From positions 53,153,344 to 53,217,343 of the forward strand of contig JANCRA010000003.1 in the NCBI GenBank assembly GCA_024362935.1: a stretch of DNA of 64,000 nt, read 5' to 3'. Origin of the DNA: Setophaga petechia (lineage: Eukaryota > Chordata > Aves > Passeriformes > Parulidae). Both the position numbers and the translations under genes were made by a program. This document shows positions 57,271 through 64,000 of the stretch, piece by piece. How positions within the stretch are numbered: position 1 is the stretch's first letter; each line of letters opens with the position of its first letter. Under the pieces are notes generated by a model. It was not told the DNA's origin, ran no database searches, and saw nothing but the letters and a program-made list of their open reading frames with translations.

Positions 57271-60200
57271 CCCCAAGGCACTTCAGCTGCAGAGTGCAGG
57301 ACATTTTAAAAATGAGTTATTAGCAACCATAACTCCAACACTTGCAAACAAAGGTTTTGATTTTTTATTTTCTTGAAACTATTTCTTTCAGCTTTCCCCA
57401 TCTCTGAGAGCAATATAGAATCCCTACAGTGTTTGAAGCCATTTGAGATCTCAAAATAACAGGTTTGGCCCTTGTTGAATTATAACGTTTAAAATGGACA
57501 TAAAAAGCTACTTATTAACAGAATTTACTCAGTTGTGAAAGCCAGTATTAAAAAAACAAAAACCAAAAAACAACCCAAAACACAACAGGAAAAAAAAAAT
57601 CCCTAACAACAGCAACAATAAGTAAAAGTGAGCATTATTTCAAGAATTCATAGTCACAGTGACAGAACATAACTTATGGAATCACACCCACTCACAAATT
57701 AATTTGGATTGGATTTATTCATAGCCTTGAAGGATGTGTTCCTACCTGGACTGATCACCAGTTTGGTGTTCCTTTAACTTCTGATTTGATATTTGATTTG
57801 GCAAATTTCTCCATTTGCAGCAAGGAAACAACTTTGGCAGCATGTCCCCACAACACTGCAGGACACACTTTGAGGGGGAATCCAGGATATCCAGAATATT
57901 GTCACTGACCTCTGGGACACTGGGATTTCATAAGACTCCACCTTGGCAGTCTCAGCCTTTACACAACTGCCCCATTTCAGAAGGGTACAGGCAAGAGGAG
58001 ATGGAAAGGTGAAGTCAAAGATCAGCACAGGCCAGCAGCAAGGAATAATCCCAGTTTTCATCCCTTGAGTTTCAACAGCAACATTTCCAGTGGGGGATTT
58101 AACTCTTTTCTAACCCAGAGATGGGGTAACTGAGAGGTGTTTTAAAAAATTTTTATTCCATTTTCAGTCTCAAGTGAAGGGTGAGACAATACAGATGTTA
58201 CAATTCACACCATCACAATCAGAGGCCAATTATTTCCTAATTTCAAAACACTGCAAGTGTTTCTTGGCTTCTCAGCTTTAGCCACACCATGCCTTAAAGC
58301 CAATCATCTAAAATGCATCCTTCATAGCTCTATTTCTCCAAAGTATCCAGTCTTATTTGCAAAGTCATCCTTTAAAACTTGTTTGTATTTCCATTTCTCT
58401 CTCAGCCATGTCTGTCCTATTCCATGGCATTTCTAAGTCACCATTTCTATCTCAAAGTTTGCATTCAGATGCACACTTTGGGAGCTTTCAGGCTTTGAGA
58501 ATTCCCTACAAACCCATTTCCCACATTCCAGGAGCCAGAGTTTCACTGGGAGAACCCTCCCAAGCCCATCTTTGGCACTGCCAACCCTGGATTGCTCTGA
58601 CAGAAGGCAAGAACCTCTTAAAAGAGCTGAGCTCCTGCTCAGCCTCTCCTCAAACACCTCAGTAGTTACAACCCAATGTTCTGCAATCTAATGTTTCTTT
58701 CCTTTTCTAAAGGAAAGAAAAATATTTTAGCTAAGATGCTGCTCAGCAAACTCATTCATCTTTACCTTCTCTAACTATAGACATTCTTAGGTCATAAATC
58801 CAAGGAAAACAGTGAATTTTTTCATTATTGATAATGTAGTAGGAATAACAATGAAGGGTCAAGTTGGACAACACTTGGTCAATAGCAGACAACTGACTTT
58901 TCAGTCTTGAAACATCACTTTTAATTTACTGAAAATTAAATGACAAAGAGTTCATCCAAATGACTGGCAGAGCACAAAAAGCTGAACTTTTTTTCCAGAG
59001 CAATAAGCTACCCACAAAGTATCCTACAAGGCAAGGCTCTGGGTACATGAACTCACTTCTGCATTAAATCAGCTCCATGAGCTCATGTCTGCTGAGCATT
59101 TGAGCTCAGTGGGATATGAGGAAGCATTTGTGATGCTCTGAGGCCAGGAGAAGATGGAGGGTGGGTGGGACAGCCACATCATTCAGATGGGGATTTTCTG
59201 ACTCCAAAGTGTGAAAAGATGGAGGAAAGAAGGAACGTGAGAATGAGTTGCTTAAACAACATAATAATTTTATTATGTTTTTCAAACAGAAGACAAAATT
59301 AGACACAATTATTCATTTAAATAATAAAAAACCCAACAAGACCCCCAAGCACTGAATTTTACAAGTTAGTACATCACAGGACAACATTTGAAAAAATGTA
59401 ATAACTATCTGAGATTCAACATAGGCATGGTCAATTTTGTTTAACAGCCATAAGAGATCCTTATATAAACACAGCCATTGCAACATGATTGATTCTACCC
59501 TGAACTTTTACCACCCTCCAGACCATTGCTCTGGACTTAAGAGCTTCTTTAAATAACTGACCTGGTGCTTAAAATTTCTGCAGTGGACACCTGAATGCAT
59601 GGTCTGATTTGGAAATGCTGAACAGTTCAAGGTGTTCTTGACTGTGGCTGCTCAAACATCAGAACAACCAGAACACTTGTGATATAAAAGCTTTATGCTG
59701 CTCTCTGTAGCCTCCTTCTTTGTGCTTTAATTTGTATCTTTTTCTCTCTGATCTTGATCTCAAACATCTCTCATTAGAAATGAGACAGTGCACAATATAA
59801 AATAACTTTAACATGTTTTCAAAATGCTGGAAGAACTCTTGCAAATATTAAAGAAATATCTTTATGGCATTTAATCAACCACTAAAGATTTTATTTTTGA
59901 TCAGAATTTTTATTTTATACTGATTCAGGGCATAGTGAATATTTGTGAGTACTGAACACTTTTCACAACAAGTCTACCAAACAGAGTATAGATCCTTTTT
60001 TAATATATGTTACAATGAGTAACTTACATAACCAGGGTGCAAAGTGTTCAAGAGAGGCATCAGATTCCTCTGCAGAGCACAAATGACACCAAAGCCAAGC
60101 ACATACTGGCCAAATCTCCCATTTCAATTGCCTGGTGCCCATTCTGTGGTGTATGAACCATAAATCTACAGAGTACCAGAAGCTGCTCATTATAACAAAT

Positions 60201-61852
60201 GAACTGTAGACAATAACCCTGTAAGTAAACAGATTAAATGTAGAAATAATAATAAAAAAAACTAACATTACTTTCACAAGTGGCTGAACTACCTGAATAA
60301 GCAATGCACTATTTACTTGTTGGCTTATTTGGTTCTCACATTCTATGTAAGTTAAAGACAAAACTTCTTCTGCAGGGATATTCACACCCCAGCCACTTGT
60401 TAAAATTCACCTGCATCTTTAAAAAAATCATTACACATTACAGTGTGAACCAAACAAAAACCAGCACCAGAGTCAGGTGAACAATTCACACAACTCCTAA
60501 TTTAAACAGCAGCAGGACCATGACCTGGCTAATGAAGCTGTTTGAATTAGTGACTCCTCCAGCACTGAGCTTCACTTGGTACTACCCAGACTGACAATCA
60601 ATCCTCAAGTTGAAAATTTGCCCCCTTCTTGTATTCAGGTGGTAATTAGTAAATGAGATGTAGAGAACAGCTCAGAGTAAACCCACCCTGAGCACTGAAA
60701 CCACAGTCCTTTGTATCAAACTTGATGCTTATCTTTCTCTCTGCAGCTATTAGATTAACTCCACTGAACTTGTTCTGTTTATATTGTCAAATTACAAATC
60801 CATTTTCTACCAGTTAGCTGAAGTTGGAATTAGCTAAGCATGATGATCTGTTAAACACTGCTAACAAGCGTGCTGCTACTCAAATAAAAAAATTAAAACC
60901 TGCCCAAGGATATTGAAAGGGGAATTCTTACACTGCCTGAATCTCATGAAAAGCATTATTATCAGACTTCCAATACAAAACTCAGTGTTTTCATTTTTAA
61001 GTTTCAAATTCTCAACTTAAACTCAGCATGAAATGCCTCAGTAGGCAGGTTCTTTCAGGAGTAATACTGAATTTACCTTGCAACAAGCATGAAAAGAACA
61101 ATCACAAAAACAGAACAAGCAGCTCTTTACATATATGACACCCTCTGCATTTCTTGTCATTGCAGAATTTGAGTACAGAAATCAATAACAGAGTTTTTTT
61201 TACTCTCCAGAAAGTCCTATGTTTTTCCTTTAAACATGTTCCATGCAATAAACTCCTCTTGAAGTAATTTTGCCTCATTAAATTAAATTTCTATTAATTT
61301 CCTTGTTTTCTGCTGCTGAGAGTCATTTTCACCTGTACCTGATGCTCTGTTTGCAAATCTTCTACTCTTTCAAACAGATCAAGTGAGCACCTTAACACTT
61401 TGTATTTATATACACACACACCATCCCTTTTGATAAAAAAGATAATCTTTGTAACACTCTGTGTTAAGTGGCACATATTTTAAGTGGCACATATATTTTA
61501 TTGCCTTACCATATTAAAAATAAGAGCTTCTTGCTGCTGCCTGCTCAAATTACATGGATTTTCTTTAAGATTAGGGCACACATTGTAACAGCAGCATATA
61601 ATTTTCTTGCACAATAATTTTTTTTCCAGTTGAAAGGTATCCTATAATATCATCAGCATCAACAGGAACAGACACCTGATTTTCAGCTAGACAAAGCTTA
61701 TGTGTTTGGTGACTTTATTCCTGGTGAAAAGCAGTTTTCAGATATAAAGCAGCTACATAAAAATTCAAAAACAATCTGACAACTTATTCTTTGACAACAG
61801 AGTGCTAGACCAAAAGCAAATGCAAAAATTGTGCCAAAAATAAGATGAGGGG

Positions 61853-61854
<2 letters not shown>

Positions 61855-61890
<36 letters not shown>
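61855..61890. repeat. (GT)18 microsatellite
   Basis: Eighteen uninterrupted GT dinucleotides between GGGGAG and CCTGTGG. Confidence 0.97.
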
Positions 61891-61892
<2 letters not shown>

Positions 61893-64000
61893 TGTGGATG
61901 TCTTATTTCTGTTGCTCTAATTTTATCTTCTGTTGATTTTATACACATTTAGAAATGGAACATAAGCACTGCCCTTCCTAAAAGCTGAATGGATTCCTTA
62001 AAAAAGCCAAGCACAGAGCACAAAACCCATTTATCCATTTAAGAAATCACCTTGTTGAAACCAACATCCATGTAACTGTGGATAAAAGGCTGTGGATCCC
62101 AAATACCTCAAACCCACCAGCATGTTCTGAAGACAGGAGATTCAAGACCCACTCCTACCACTTCAGCAAGAAATTAATTTTCAGAATTTGCTGGATTCCT
62201 TTCAGAGAATGGGAACTACAAGTCTTCTGTGTTTCAGAAAGCATTTCAGCATGAGTTTGTAAGAGCCAGCCAAGGAATCTCTGCTGGTTTCAAAGCACTC
62301 ACTTGCATTTTTTCTCCTTTCAGAATTACTGTCTGGAGCTTTGTGCCAGAGTATGAACCTGCATGCACAGGAGTTTTATTTTCTTTTAAAAATAAGCTTT
62401 CTATAGAATTCATAATGGCCCATTGCATCTTGTGCCCCAAAGTCTGTCATCCTCAGCTGCTACTGATCCTTACAGTAATCGAGAATCAAGAGGATCCACT
62501 TAGGATGAGTCACCTAAGTACACAAGAATTATTTTAAAAAAAATCAAGTCTCAAGGAAATTTTATAAGATGCTTAAATAATTAGAAGGTGTGGCAGGAAA
62601 AAAAAATCCCTAGTTTTAGCACAAACTCATTTTCTGCATCAAATTAATACTATTCTTAAGGACTGCACTGATATTATCTATAGTAAAATAATTCACTTGC
62701 ACACATTTTGTGACCCGAGCAAATTAAAAAAATGTCTTTTTAAGTGGAGTAAAGAAAAATATATTCACTTCAGTAGGGTGTCTACGTACAGTTTTGTTCT
62801 GGTTATTAACCTTTTCCATCCCCAGTCTGTTAGAATTAATAAAAAAGAGTTTGTTTTTAAAAATTCACCACTTTTAAGAAAATTTGCCCTGATGAAGTCA
62901 TTCTTACAAAGCTATATTTCCATCACTCTTAATTGTGTACTACTTTGTATTATTAATGTCAATGCTGAGATTTAGCTGCAATTATAGTCATCTTTTGGAT
63001 GACATATGGCATGATCTCCAACTCTTTTTAGCTCTGGAAATTTTACATCTGCCTGTTCCTTCAAGATGCTAAGCATACATGTGTTGACAAATACAGAAAA
63101 TAGCAGATGGCAAAAAGCAAATGCTCAACATGGAGCACTGGGGATCACTTGAAAAAGGCGTGGGCTCCAAGATTTGCCATTTTTAACAGCAGAATTATGT
63201 TTAAAAAGAAATTCCATTATCTCTTCTGCTTGCTGCTAAGTGTGATCAGAATATTTATGATTACAGAACCAATGTCACATTAACTGCAGCTGGTATCCAA
63301 CCTGGAAGTTGCTTTGCACATCTTTGGACTTAAGGCTATAAACACAGCATAATTCTTCAGGAGGTGAACTTTTGCAGCTACATAAAAATTGGAAACCATT
63401 CTGCATTGACCATAACATTTGACATGGAATCTTGTGTTGGAATCTGTTATTGCAGCTTCTAAAAAGCTGCATGTAGCTAAAAAGCTTCTAAAAGCTGCAA
63501 GCAGCCCTTGGCAATGGCAGTGGCACTTGTACCACCCCCAGGAGAGAGCCCAAGGAGCAGCTGGGCACTTGGAGAGGAGGTGTCACCACAGTTTGGGAGC
63601 AGAGTGACTTCATCTGAAAGGACACAGAAGGTGACACAACAGGTCCAGCCAGGGCTGGACTTCTCACTAACAGGGAACAGTGGATGATTAGGGAACAGCA
63701 CCAGGATAAAGCCACCATTCAGCAACACTCCCCTAAGAAATCCAATATTTGCAAGTCCACAGCTCAGAAATCCCTGAGAACATGCCCTGTGTTAACACTG
63801 CTGTGTTAACATACCATGGCAGACTTTAGGAAAGTCTTTCCATTTTTCCAACCATGGAACCTGTCCCAACAGAGACACCTTCCCACTGTAACTAAGAGCA
63901 GATATGTGCTGTGCCCTCCAGTCTCTCCTACAGCCCGTGGAGGTGCATGAAAACCTTGGTATTCTCATCAGCACCATGCTTTAAGGACCCCAGAGGGACT

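Larger units (their letters stand above)
42927..64000 (-). other. DNAJC24: DNAJC24 upstream intron(s), 21 kb to window edge
   Basis: No exon resembling the DNAJC24 N-terminus and no CpG island is found here, so the region is read as intron reaching beyond the window. It is dominated by tandem and simple repeats, CR1-type and LTR-like fragments listed separately. Stretches 44810-46360, 47160-48530, 48710-51180, 51760-53700, 55120-57000 and 57280-64000 otherwise hold AT-rich sequence with no recognised gene. Small frames such as 61294-61476 and 63477-63728 lack recognisable domains. Confidence 0.6.

Noticed and set aside
60160..60220. EYQKLL on the + strand, resembling the J-domain motif KYQKL of DNAJC24
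   Set aside because: It is on the wrong strand for DNAJC24, lacks the preceding DWYS motif and meets a stop 12 codons after the start of the match.
61294..61476. Exon-like frame on the - strand (LFERVEDLQTEHQ) followed by a GTACAG donor-like site
   Set aside because: The translation looks coiled-coil-like, but there is no strong acceptor and no match to DNAJC24 or any family I can name. It is too short to support.
63477..63728. Overlapping 76- and 83-codon frames near the right edge in a GC-richer patch
   Set aside because: No domain, no convincing splice sites and two competing frames. Probably chance.
1..64000. CRISPR arrays, operons, bacterial or phage systems
   Set aside because: Split genes, CR1 elements and vertebrate proteins show this is animal nuclear DNA. 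The tandem arrays lack the regular repeat-spacer structure with unique spacers.

Overview
The window looks like nuclear DNA from a bird, most likely a songbird. It has long AT-rich introns, CR1-type LINE fragments in both orientations, LTR-like fragments, no mammalian-type SINEs, and split genes with GT-AG introns. All three genes that can be recognised belong to the vertebrate block DNAJC24 - IMMP1L - ELP4, which lies beside PAX6 (human 11p13). The relative orientations are the same as in human. The species assignment is an inference from repeat style and protein similarity.

Layout. 1-375 is the near end of ELP4 intron 1, followed by a 31-36 bp minisatellite (376-1060). A CpG island at about 1030-1960 is a compact divergent promoter. 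ELP4 exon 1 reads leftward from its ATG at 1538, and the non-coding first exon of IMMP1L reads rightward and ends at 1673. Two CCAAT boxes and an E-box lie between them. IMMP1L then runs on the + strand to 34.0 kb. It has five coding exons (15855-15959, 16732-16820, 17394-17520, 29278-29388, 33873-33941) that join in frame to 166 codons, the human length, and a polyadenylation signal at 34011. DNAJC24 comes from the right on the - strand, tail to tail with IMMP1L. Its last three coding exons are present (42797-42926, 35870-35938, 34912-35036). Its first exon(s) and promoter were not found and probably lie beyond 64000. Everything from 42927 to 64000 is therefore read as a DNAJC24 intron.

Function. 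IMMP1L is a catalytic subunit of the mitochondrial inner-membrane peptidase. DNAJC24 (DPH4) is the J-protein of diphthamide synthesis on elongation factor 2. ELP4 is a subunit of Elongator, which modifies wobble uridines in tRNA. The genes are linked by conserved synteny rather than by a shared pathway, although two of them act on the translation machinery.

The non-coding DNA is rich in structure: a perfect 42-bp-arm palindrome (9822-9909), a 103-bp AT hairpin (6546-6648), tandem arrays of 12, 33, 39, 72, 100, 166 and 192 bp units, an almost purely purine tract of about 0.87 kb (53756-54625), and 0.57 kb of TA-rich simple sequence. Several stretches look like candidate conserved non-coding elements. 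I see no sign of a new multi-gene system. The most unusual items are the perfect palindrome, the nested amplifications inside CR1-type repeats, and the polypurine/minisatellite mosaic.
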